Shown: in pieces, positions 32,668 to 40,201 of the stretch | Layout of the letters: each line of letters starts with the position of its first letter | How positions within the stretch are numbered: position 1 is the stretch's first letter | From: an uncultured Chloroflexus sp. | Lineage (GTDB): Bacteria; Chloroflexota; Chloroflexia; Chloroflexales; Chloroflexaceae | Length of the DNA: 64,000 nucleotides | Direction of reading: 5' to 3' | Assembly (NCBI RefSeq): GCF_937951745.1 | Contig: NZ_CALFBQ010000001.1 | Span: forward strand, 1 to 64,000 | Notes under the pieces: model-generated | The model's database searches: none | What the model saw: only the letters and a program-made list of their open reading frames with translations | What the model was told of the DNA's origin: nothing | Position numbers and translations under genes: made by a program

Positions 32668-34083
32668 ATGACCCCGCGAGCACTGGATCGGCGCGCAGCG
32701 TTGCGGGCCGAGCTGCTCGGTCTCGTGCGCGAGCATGTGCCAGATGAAGCGATTGAAGCACAGATCGAGGCGCTGCTAGCCGAGGTGCTGGCCAACGAAC
32801 CGGCGGTGGAACCGCAGACAGGAGCGAACGATCAGCAGCCGCCTGATCAACGGATTGTGGTGACCGGGATAGGGGTCGTCTCGCCGTTTGGGGTCGGCGT
32901 CGAGCCATTTTGGGCCGGATTAGCGGCTGGACGGAGCGCAATCGGGCGGATCACCTTTTTCGATCCGAGCGGGTATCCGTGCCAGCTCGCCGGGCAAGCC
33001 AACGACTTTCAGCCGCAGGCATTTATGGATGTGAAAGAGGCGCGGCGGATGTCGCGTGCCAGCCAGATGGCGGTGGCGGCGGCGCGCATGGCGGTGGAGC
33101 ATGCTCGGTTGCCGCTAGAGCGGATGGCACGCGATGAGATCGGCGTCTTGATCGCGAGCGGTACAACATCAATGCCTGATGTCGAGCAAGCGGCAGCAAC
33201 GCTCGTCCAGCGCGGGGGCATGAAGATCAGTCCGTTCTTTATTCCAGCAGCACTACCCAATATGCCGTCGAGCCAAGTTGCGATCCAGCTCGGGTTGCGC
33301 GGCTACACCACCTCGATTTGTACGGCTTGCGCAGCAGGGGCGCAAGCGATCGGCGAGGCGGCGGAAGTGATCCGGCGCGGCGATGCCGAGGTGATGCTGG
33401 CCGGTGGGGCTGAAGCGCCGATCACGGCGCTAAGTTTGGGGGCCTTCTGCGTGTTGCGGGCCTTGAGCACGCGCAGCAATGATATGCCGGAGCGGGCCTC
33501 GCGCCCGTTTGACGCGCTGCGCGATGGGTTTGTGCCGGGGGAAGGTGCGGCGGTGCTGGTGCTGGAACGGCTGAGCAGTGCGCAGCGGCGTGGCGCGCCG
33601 ATCCTCGCCGAGCTGATCGGGTATGGCGTCTCGGCGGATGCTTATCATGTGACTGCCCCCGATCCCGATGGCGAAGGGGCTGCGTTGGCGATGCGACGGG
33701 CCTTGCGGCATGCCCGGCTAGCACCGCAGCAAGTTGACTACATCAATGCCCATGCCACGAGCACACCGACTGGCGACATCGCCGAGACGCGAGCGATTAA
33801 GCACGTGTTTGGCGAATATGCCTACAGTGTGCCGATCAGCTCGATCAAGTCGATGATCGGCCATCTGACCGGCGCGGCGGGTGCGGTCGAGGCGGCGGCA
33901 ACGATCCTCGCTTTGCACCACGGCCTGATTCCACCGACAATTAACCTCGAACACCCCGACCCGGAATGCGATTTGGATTATGTACCGAACGTAGCCCGCC
34001 CGGCGGCATTGCAGGTGGCGATTTCCAATTCGTTTGGGTTTGGCGGGGTGAATGCCGTGTTGGCCTTCCGCAAGCTGCTGTGA
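32668..34083 (+). CDS. fabF: Beta-ketoacyl-ACP synthase II with an N-terminal helical extension
   Basis: A 471-residue condensing enzyme. The thiolase-fold core begins near residue 60 (RIVVTGIGVVSPFGVGVEPF). The catalytic Cys221 lies in CTACAAGAQAIGEA, and the two His residues are in NAHATSTPTGDIAET and SSIKSMIGHLTGAAGAVEAA. FVPGEGAAVLVLE and SNSFGFGGVNAVLAF are also typical. The first ~60 residues are an extra acidic helical segment (LLGLVREHVPDEAIEAQIEA) not found in ordinary FabF; it recalls an ACP-like or docking helix. It may act in fatty-acid elongation or a specialised acyl pathway. It is transcribed divergently from hisC. Confidence 0.88.
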   Translation: MTPRALDRRAALRAELLGLVREHVPDEAIEAQIEALLAEVLANEPAVEPQTGANDQQPPDQRIVVTGIGVVSPFGVGVEPFWAGLAAGRSAIGRITFFDPSGYPCQLAGQANDFQPQAFMDVKEARRMSRASQMAVAAARMAVEHARLPLERMARDEIGVLIASGTTSMPDVEQAAATLVQRGGMKISPFFIPAALPNMPSSQVAIQLGLRGYTTSICTACAAGAQAIGEAAEVIRRGDAEVMLAGGAEAPITALSLGAFCVLRALSTRSNDMPERASRPFDALRDGFVPGEGAAVLVLERLSSAQRRGAPILAELIGYGVSADAYHVTAPDPDGEGAALAMRRALRHARLAPQQVDYINAHATSTPTGDIAETRAIKHVFGEYAYSVPISSIKSMIGHLTGAAGAVEAAATILALHHGLIPPTINLEHPDPECDLDYVPNVARPAALQVAISNSFGFGGVNAVLAFRKLL

Positions 34084-34109
34084 TCTAACATCGGTTGGAT
34101 CACAGCAGC
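34074..34109 (+). terminator. Hairpin overlapping the fabF stop codon
   Basis: Perfect 12-base arms GCTGCTGTGATC (34074-34085, containing the TGA stop) and its complement (34098-34109). No T tract follows. It may end or process the fabF transcript before holB. Confidence 0.5.
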
Positions 34110-34134
34110 CAGAGATCCGGGCCGCCGTGGATAG

Positions 34135-34158
34135 AGAGCCGTACCACCGTGCGGCTCT
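34135..34158. repeat. Palindrome AGAGCCG...CGGCTCT
   Basis: Seven-base arms with centre TACCACCGTG, lying just before holB. The 3' half, CCGTGCGGCTCTA, is identical to part of the palindrome at 38925-38958, so both belong to one small dispersed family. Confidence 0.5.
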
Positions 34159-34173
34159 AGCCAATCAAATGCC

Positions 34174-35196
34174 ATGTGGGATATTTACGGTCACGAATGG
34201 GCTATTGAGCAGTTGCGCAGCAACATCCGGTCGAACCGGGTGGCGCATGCGTACTTGTTTGCTGGGCCGCCGGGAATCGGCAAATCGCTGTTGGCGTTGC
34301 GCATGGCGCAGGCGTTGAACTGCGAGCGGCAGATGGGCGATCCCTGTTTACAATGCCGGACGTGCCGGCGGATCGAGCGTGGCAGCCATCCTGATGTGCG
34401 AGTGGCTGGAATGGCGACGCAAGCGGCGGCGGCAAAGGCTGATGAGGCGGCGCGGCAGAAAGAGCTGAAGATTGCAACGATTCGGGAATGGCAGCGCGAT
34501 ATTGCCTTGCGGCCTTACGAAGCGGCGTGGCGGGTGTTGATCTTGCACGATGCCGAACGGCTGAGCGAAGAGGCGGCTAACGCGATGCTGAAGACGCTGG
34601 AAGAGCCGCCCGATTACGCGACGTTGTTGTTAGTGGCCCACAGCAGCGAACTACTGCCGACAATCGTCTCGCGTTGCCGGGTGCTGCGGTTGCGTCCGCT
34701 GCCGCGCGAGCAAGTAGCAGCGGCGCTGCAAGCGCGTGGCGCGGCGCCGGAGTTGGCCATAGAGCTCGCGGCATGGAGCGGGGGCCGGGTCGGGTGGGCG
34801 ATCAGTGTATTGGCCGATCCGGCAGCGCAGGCAGCGCGGCGCGAGCAGTTGGCGGAATTGATCGGGTTGGCTGAGCAAGATCTGAGCGCGGGTTTGCGCT
34901 GGGCCGAGCAGCGGGCGAAAGAGTACCGCGCCGGCGAGCAAGAGACGGCGCTGGCATGGCTGGAATTGTGGCAGAGCTGGTGGCGCGATGTGGTATACGT
35001 CGCCGCTGGGTGTGACGAAGCGGTGACGAACGTTGATCGGCGGGCCGAACTAGCGGCAGCGGCCCGGCGGGTCACGCCAGCGACGGCGCTGGCCTTCTTG
35101 CAGCAGATCATTGCTGCTGCCCAACAACTGCGCGAGAACGTCAACCCGCAATTGGCGCTTGAGCATCTTGTCTTGCATCTTCCGCGGGCGAAATGA
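34174..35196 (+). CDS. holB: DNA polymerase III delta-prime subunit (clamp-loader ATPase)
   Basis: A 340-residue AAA+ protein. Walker A is GPPGIGKS (31-38); a zinc module has Cys50, Cys58, Cys61 and Cys64; the Walker-B-like region is VLILHDAERLSEEAANAMLK followed by TLEEPPDYATLLLVA, and sensor 1 is LLPTIVSRCRVLRLRPL with the SRC motif. The C-terminal half is helical, as expected for the clamp-loader collar. It helps load the sliding clamp. A canonical Walker A is retained, unlike E. coli delta-prime. It sits alone between fabF and a converging NYN gene. Confidence 0.9.
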   Translation: MWDIYGHEWAIEQLRSNIRSNRVAHAYLFAGPPGIGKSLLALRMAQALNCERQMGDPCLQCRTCRRIERGSHPDVRVAGMATQAAAAKADEAARQKELKIATIREWQRDIALRPYEAAWRVLILHDAERLSEEAANAMLKTLEEPPDYATLLLVAHSSELLPTIVSRCRVLRLRPLPREQVAAALQARGAAPELAIELAAWSGGRVGWAISVLADPAAQAARREQLAELIGLAEQDLSAGLRWAEQRAKEYRAGEQETALAWLELWQSWWRDVVYVAAGCDEAVTNVDRRAELAAAARRVTPATALAFLQQIIAAAQQLRENVNPQLALEHLVLHLPRAK

Positions 35197-35213
35197 AGGT
35201 TGCGGTTGGGCGC

Positions 35214-35894
35214 TTATAAGTGATACCGCAACCGTTGCGACGCACCTTCTTCGAGTGAGATCAGGCGATTGGTGAACAGCATCGTCGTGAGCGCCTCGGT
35301 TTCGGCGGCGGTGAGTTGTTGTTTAGTCAACGAGGGCAGATGGTTGCGCAGCTTATCGAGCGTGCTGGGGCGTGAGGGCGTATGGTGTTTTAATCGTTCA
35401 ATCACCACCTCGTACAGCTCGTTTAATGACGGTTTTGCGCCGTTGGCAGCGAGCAGCGATGATGATTCAGGTGCGGCAGGCATCGCCGGAATTAATTGCT
35501 GGTCGTTGGCTGCGGTGTTCTTGCGCAAGAAGGGGAGATCATCAATGCTGGCCGAGCGATATACCTTTAGGCGCTTTTCGCGCAGATGCTGGATGAGCGG
35601 GTCGAAGCCGGTATCGTTTGAGACAATGTGAAAATAGGCGTTTGCGCCGCGTTTCACCAGTATGCCGAGATAAAACGCGATATGAAAATCCAGTGCATTT
35701 GCGCCGCTCGCGCCGATCTTTACGTACATCGCGCGATTACCCAGTCGCTGCATCGCATCGGCAAACTCGAACGGGATATGTTTCTGGTTTGCGCCAACAA
35801 AGGTGATGACGCGCACAAAGGAAAGGTTTGTGAGGGCGACGAGATTGGGTTGGACATTCTCGTAGTCGATAAGAATGTAGTTTACCGGTTGCAT
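35214..35894 (-). CDS. NYN/PIN-like nuclease domain protein
   Basis: A 226-residue protein. The first ~125 residues match a NYN/PIN fold: the opening strand NYILIDYENVQPN with the first acidic residue, ITFVGANQKHIPFEF, YVKIGASGANALDFHIAFYL and HIVSNDTGFDPLIQHLREK, which supply further conserved Asp residues. Such domains cut RNA with Mg ions. The C-terminal ~90 residues form a separate small helical domain (LNELYEVVIERLKHHTPSRP, LTKQQLTAAETEALTTMLF), perhaps for nucleic-acid binding. It is divergent from the ABC-kinase fusion gene and converges with holB. Its role could be RNA turnover or defence. Confidence 0.72.
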   Translation of the reverse strand: MQPVNYILIDYENVQPNLVALTNLSFVRVITFVGANQKHIPFEFADAMQRLGNRAMYVKIGASGANALDFHIAFYLGILVKRGANAYFHIVSNDTGFDPLIQHLREKRLKVYRSASIDDLPFLRKNTAANDQQLIPAMPAAPESSSLLAANGAKPSLNELYEVVIERLKHHTPSRPSTLDKLRNHLPSLTKQQLTAAETEALTTMLFTNRLISLEEGASQRLRYHL

Positions 35895-35919
35895 GAGAAC
35901 GTTTCCTTACTGGTGTGAA

Positions 35920-35928
35920 TGCTATACT
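35920..35928 (+). promoter_or_regulatory. Extended -10 promoter of the ABC-kinase fusion gene
   Basis: TGC-TATACT at 35920-35928, in the gap between the divergent NYN gene and the fusion gene. It lies within the longest possible open frame, which argues that the true start is further downstream, at GTG 35967 or ATG 35988. Confidence 0.5.
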
Positions 35929-35987
35929 TAGATTATAAGGATCACAATTGCCAGACTATTACACGAGTGAAAACTACAGCCACATCT

Positions 35988-37577
35988 ATGCGACCCTTGC
36001 TCAGCGTGCGCGATCTCCATATCGTCTTTGCCGCTAAGCCGATCCTCAGCGGGATCAATGTTGAGCTGCACCCCGGCGACATCTTGGGGGTGGTAGGTCT
36101 GCGCAGCGCCGGCAAGTCGGTGCTCTTGCAGGCGCTGGCCGGGATCTATCCGCCTACAGCGGGTGAGATACAGGTTGATGGCATCCCTTTGACGTGGGCA
36201 GCACAAACGGCGCAGCGACGCGGGATCGAGTTTGTGCCGCAAGCGCCGCTGCTGGTCGAAGTGATGCCGGTGCTAGATAATATCTTTTTAGGGCGTGAAC
36301 TGGGCAAATGGCGGCTCGATCCGGCGGCAATGGTGACTACGGCATACCAGTGGATCGAGCGGTTTGGTTTGCCGGGCAGCCTTGCCCACCAGCGCGCCAG
36401 CGATCTGACCGAAGAGGAGCGGCAGTTGGTGGCGTTGATCCGGGCCTTTGTGCGGCCAGCGCGGCTGCTGATCCTCGATGAGGCACTCTCGGCGTTGAGT
36501 TTTGCCTGCCAGCAGGCCGTCTTGCAGCACTTGCGCGAGCTGGCAGCGGCGCAGGCCGGCATGATCCTCAGTAGCGACGACCTCAATCTCATCTTTGCCA
36601 TCACCAACCGAGTGCTGGTGCTGTACCAAGGCCGGCAAGCGGCGTTGCGCGCCACTGCCAGCACGACACCGCGCGAGATCGTCGAGCTGATGGTGGGGTC
36701 GGTGCGGCAAGAGCGGGTCACGCCGTTGATTTGGGCCTTTGAGAACTACTATCAGGCGCAGCAACAAGCAGAACAGTTACGGCAACAGCAACTGCAACTG
36801 CAAAACAACCTCGCCGCGCAAGACTCGCTCAACCGTGAGCTAGTGCAACGGCTGCACGAGCAAATGGTGGCGCTCGATCAACTCAATCAGGCGTTGCAAG
36901 AGGCCCATCACCGTTTGATGCTCGAACGCGAAGCCGAGCGCAAGGTGTTGGCGCGTGAATTGCACGATCAAGTGATTCAAGACCTGCTCAGTTTCAACTA
37001 CCAGCTCGAACACGTCGAAGAGGAGATCGAGCAGGATGCAGCCTTGAGCGAACTGCAGAACATCCGGCGCGGGATTCGCGAGGTGGTGGCAGTGTTGCGC
37101 CAGATGTGCAGCGATCTGCGCCCGCCCACGCTCGATAGCCATGGCTTGGCGGCGGCATTGCGTTCGTTGGCAAGCCAGTGGAGCGATCAGACCGGGATTC
37201 AGGTCGAGTTGCTACTGGCCGAGCCGCTGGAACGTTGGCCGGAGACGATTGAATTGGCGGTGTTTCGGATTGTGCAAGAGGGCTTCAACAACGTGCGCAA
37301 GCATGCCGGCGCTACGCGCGTATTGCTTGAGGTGCGGCGCACCTCGGCAGCGGGGGTGATGGTGCGGTTGGCCGATAATGGGAGGGGAATGGTGACGCCG
37401 CCCGATTTGCAACGCCTCGCGGAACGGAAGCATTTTGGCTTGATCGGGATCAGCGAGCGGGTGTCGCTCTTGCGCGGTACCTTGCAGATTGGGCCATCAG
37501 TGTGGGGCGGGTTAGAATTGCAGATCGAGATACCCAATCCGGCACCGTTTCCGGCGGAAGGTATTGGCGTGAAGTAA
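35988..37577 (+). CDS. ABC ATPase domain fused to a NarL-type sensor histidine kinase
   Basis: A 529-residue soluble chimera (from ATG 35988; GTG 35967 is possible). Residues ~1-240 match the first ATPase half of sugar transporters: Walker A GLRSAGKS (37-44), Q-loop Gln85, Walker B LLILDE (160-165). The signature reads LTEEERQ (140-146) instead of LSGGQ, and the H-loop His is Asp197 (ILSSDDLN), so transport-type hydrolysis is doubtful. A Gln-rich coiled coil (250-320) leads to the H-box ARELHDQVIQDLLSFNYQLE with phospho-His326, LRPPTLDSHGL, N-box IVQEGFNNVRKHAG, ADNGRGM and HFGLIGISER. It has no membrane segment. It probably senses ATP state or docks on the sugar permease, and signals to the neighbouring regulator. 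Confidence 0.88.
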   Translation: MRPLLSVRDLHIVFAAKPILSGINVELHPGDILGVVGLRSAGKSVLLQALAGIYPPTAGEIQVDGIPLTWAAQTAQRRGIEFVPQAPLLVEVMPVLDNIFLGRELGKWRLDPAAMVTTAYQWIERFGLPGSLAHQRASDLTEEERQLVALIRAFVRPARLLILDEALSALSFACQQAVLQHLRELAAAQAGMILSSDDLNLIFAITNRVLVLYQGRQAALRATASTTPREIVELMVGSVRQERVTPLIWAFENYYQAQQQAEQLRQQQLQLQNNLAAQDSLNRELVQRLHEQMVALDQLNQALQEAHHRLMLEREAERKVLARELHDQVIQDLLSFNYQLEHVEEEIEQDAALSELQNIRRGIREVVAVLRQMCSDLRPPTLDSHGLAAALRSLASQWSDQTGIQVELLLAEPLERWPETIELAVFRIVQEGFNNVRKHAGATRVLLEVRRTSAAGVMVRLADNGRGMVTPPDLQRLAERKHFGLIGISERVSLLRGTLQIGPSVWGGLELQIEIPNPAPFPAEGIGVK

Positions 37578-37729
37578 CGCGAAGGCGCGAAGGGTAAAAC
37601 GTAAAGGCGCGAAGAACGCCGAGGACGCAAAAGTTATGATGCGGGGTATCAGGGGGTCTTAAGCCAAGCAGATGATATTCTTTGCGTCTTTGCGTTTTTG
37701 TATCTTTGCGTCCTTGCGGTATGGTGGTA
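37578..37729. repeat. Convergent intergenic region with short repeats
   Basis: The fusion-kinase gene and the response-regulator gene converge here. The left half has two copies of AAGGCGCGAAG (37582-37592 and 37604-37614) and GGACGCAAAAG; the right half has repeated TTTGCGTC and CTTTGCGTCCTTGCGG, largely complementary to the left. The arrangement can fold on itself and may end both transcripts. Confidence 0.55.
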
Positions 37730-38794
37730 TCACGACCGCTTGCGTCGCAACGCATCCTCTACCACCTGCCGCACGGTGGCCGCATCGAGGTCTTTTTTGT
37801 CGAGAAAAGCCAGCGCGCCGGCTTCCAACCCCAACCGGCGAAACTCGCGGTCAGGGTAGGCGCTGATCAAGATCGCCCGGATGTTGGGGGCAATATTTTT
37901 CACCCGGCGCAGGCATTGAATCCCATCGCCATCGTTCAAGATCACATCAATGAAAGCTAGATCGGGCGTGATCTGGCGGAGCAAGTGAGTCGCTGCATGG
38001 CAATCCTCGGCCTCGTAAAGCTGCGCTTCGGCGCAGGCCTTGCCGACCATGCGCTTGAGTTGGGCACGGTAGCGTTCGTTATCGTCGATAATCAGCACGG
38101 TCAGCGGGCTAGGGCCGGCTGGCAGTTCGCGGTTTTGGGCTGCTTCGTGGCCCGATTCGGCTAGCAATTCGGGATGGCGCAATGCAAACTGGTAGGCTTC
38201 GAGCCGGCTGCTCACGCGGATGGTGCGGTAGAGTGCGGTGAGGTGATTTTCAATTGTCTTGACGCTTAGATCCATCTCTTGGGCCATGCGGCGGTTGTCG
38301 TAACCTTGGGCGATAAGGCGGAGGAGATCGCGTTGGCGTTTGGTGAGGCTGATCGGCGAAGGGTGTGCCAACTGCGGCGCTGCTTGGATGAGACGGCTGA
38401 GGAGCGGGCTAGAGATCCAGTTGCCGCCGGCCATAATCCGTTGCACGGCTAGTTGTAGATCGCTGAGGGGTTGGTCTTTGAGGTGGTAACCGTTGACGCC
38501 GGCGGCGAGCAGGCCAACGACGTAAGATTGATCATCGTAGGCGCTGACGACTAAAATCTTCATCGCCGGATAATCGGCATGAATCTGGCGGATGGCGTTA
38601 ATCGGATCAAATTCCGGCATGGCCACATCTACCACCAGCAGATCGGGGTGATGCTGGGCTAGCGCAGCGAGTAGTTGTGGGCCGGTGGCCGCCTCACCGA
38701 CCACCTCAAAGTCAGGCAAGCCGGCAAGTGCAGTGCGCAAACCAGCTCGTACAACGGCATGATCATCGGCCAATACGACGCGGGTTGTTCCCAT
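37730..38794 (-). CDS. Response regulator with receiver-LuxR HTH-receiver order
   Basis: A 354-residue regulator. The first receiver (about 1-125) has Asp10/Asp11 and acceptor Asp56 in LLVVDVAMPEFD. The NarL-type HTH lies at about 150-210 (LTKRQRDLLRLIAQGYDNRR, MDLSVKTIENHLTALYRTIR). A second receiver (about 230-354) has VLIIDDNERYRAQ and acceptor Asp in LAFIDVILNDGDG, ending AFLDKKDL. Ordinary NarL regulators end at the HTH, so the trailing receiver is unusual. ATG 38794 is favoured because homology starts there. It is the fourth gene behind the sugar ABC transporter and faces the fused kinase, its likely phosphodonor. Confidence 0.9.
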   Translation of the reverse strand: MGTTRVVLADDHAVVRAGLRTALAGLPDFEVVGEAATGPQLLAALAQHHPDLLVVDVAMPEFDPINAIRQIHADYPAMKILVVSAYDDQSYVVGLLAAGVNGYHLKDQPLSDLQLAVQRIMAGGNWISSPLLSRLIQAAPQLAHPSPISLTKRQRDLLRLIAQGYDNRRMAQEMDLSVKTIENHLTALYRTIRVSSRLEAYQFALRHPELLAESGHEAAQNRELPAGPSPLTVLIIDDNERYRAQLKRMVGKACAEAQLYEAEDCHAATHLLRQITPDLAFIDVILNDGDGIQCLRRVKNIAPNIRAILISAYPDREFRRLGLEAGALAFLDKKDLDAATVRQVVEDALRRKRS

Positions 38795-38924
38795 CGCCCA
38801 TTCCCCACCATGGTTGACGTACCGGCGTGATGACGCCAAGGGATACAAATTATTATCGCCGAAGAAACGGCTGGGGGCAAATGGGCGGATGCGGGAGGGG
38901 GCGGAGCGGCGCGGGGGGCGGGCT

Positions 38925-38958
38925 ATCGTAGAGCCGCGCAGCCGTGCGGCTCTACGAT
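38925..38958. repeat. Perfect palindrome ATCGTAGAGCCGC...
   Basis: Thirteen-base arms at 38925-38937 and 38946-38958 with an eight-base loop, between the permease gene and the response-regulator gene. It shares CCGTGCGGCTCTA with the element at 34135-34158. It may attenuate transcription between transporter and regulator. Confidence 0.65.
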
Positions 38959-38978
38959 GGCATGTTTACCGCAGTCTA

Positions 38979-40178
38979 TTATCCCGCACGACCACGGCGG
39001 CGGGTGGTCACGTCGAACACCACGGCGGCGACCAATACCAAACCGCGCACGATGTACTGGTAGGCAATATCAATGCCCATCAGGTTCATACCGCTGGTCA
39101 GCGACACATACACCAGCGCGCCGATGATCGATCCGATCACATTGCCGACGCCGCCAGCGGCGGACACACCGCCAATGTACGCCGCAGCAATCGCGTCAAG
39201 CTCAAACAGGGTGCCGGCGGTGGTGGTGGCCGAGCGTAACCGCGAAGCAAACAAGATGCCCGACAAGGCCGAAAGTACTCCCATCGACGCGAAAACGATA
39301 TAGGTCATGCGCTTGACGCTGATACCGCTCAGCTCAGCCGCTTCGGGGTTGCCGCCGACTGCATAAATATGCCGGCCCAGCACAGTTTGGGTGGTAATGA
39401 AGTGGTAAATCGCCACCACTACCAACACGATCACCATCGTCCACGAGAGGCCGTTATAGCCGGCCATAATCCACGCCAGCAAGCCGATCAAGGCCGAGAT
39501 AAAGACCAGCTTGAGCACAAACATATCGGTGGGCAAGACCTCGAAATTGTAGGCCAGCTTCTTGTTGCGGCTGCGGATTTCGCTGATGACAAAGGCAACG
39601 ATGGCGAGCACGCCGAGGAAGAGGGTGAGGGTATGGTAGCCGGGCACAATGCTCAACGGCACATCAGGAATAAAGCCATTGCCAATCGCGTTGAAGGTCT
39701 CATCTTCGATAATAATCGTACCGGTGCCGGCGGTGACCAGTTGCAATGCGCCGCGATAGATGAGCCAGCCGGCCAGTGAAGCGACAAACGAGGGAATCTT
39801 CAACTCGGCGACCGGAAACGCCGTCAATAGACCGGCCAACCCGCCGAGAACCAGCACCATTGGCACCACCACAATCGTTGGCAGATCCCAGAAGCGGAGG
39901 GCGATCGCGGCGACTGCGCCAAGGAAACCGGCTAAAAAACCGACCGAGAGATCAATATGGCGAATGACAATGACCAATGTCATCCCAACCCCCAGCACCG
40001 CAATGTAGCCAGTCTGGTTGATCAGATTGCTGAGGTTCCGCGACGAGATAAAAATGCCGTTGGTTGTGATCGAAAAGATGATCATAATGACAAAAAGGGC
40101 GATGAACATGCCGTATTGGCGGATATTCTGCCCCAACGCCCGTTGCAAGTTCGCGACAAATGCTGCTCGAGTCGTCAT
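38979..40178 (-). CDS. Monosaccharide ABC transporter permease (XylH/GguB-like)
   Basis: A 399-residue membrane protein with about ten hydrophobic segments. Family patterns include INQTGYIAVLGVGMTLVIV, RHIDLSVGFLAGFLGA, LKIPSFVASLAGWLIYRGAL, the coupling-helix region GRHIYAVGGNPEAAELSGIS, and FELDAIAAAYIGGVSAAGGV. Its length and the long insert favour the XylH/GguB (MmsB) branch over RbsC. It follows the ATPase gene after 23 bases and completes a binding protein-ATPase-permease set. Expected substrates are aldoses such as xylose, arabinose, galactose or glucose; the exact one cannot be read from sequence. Confidence 0.92.
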   Translation of the reverse strand: MTTRAAFVANLQRALGQNIRQYGMFIALFVIMIIFSITTNGIFISSRNLSNLINQTGYIAVLGVGMTLVIVIRHIDLSVGFLAGFLGAVAAIALRFWDLPTIVVVPMVLVLGGLAGLLTAFPVAELKIPSFVASLAGWLIYRGALQLVTAGTGTIIIEDETFNAIGNGFIPDVPLSIVPGYHTLTLFLGVLAIVAFVISEIRSRNKKLAYNFEVLPTDMFVLKLVFISALIGLLAWIMAGYNGLSWTMVIVLVVVAIYHFITTQTVLGRHIYAVGGNPEAAELSGISVKRMTYIVFASMGVLSALSGILFASRLRSATTTAGTLFELDAIAAAYIGGVSAAGGVGNVIGSIIGALVYVSLTSGMNLMGIDIAYQYIVRGLVLVAAVVFDVTTRRRGRAG

Positions 40179-40201
40179 TGTCTCCTCCGCCGCGTTGTAC
40201 T

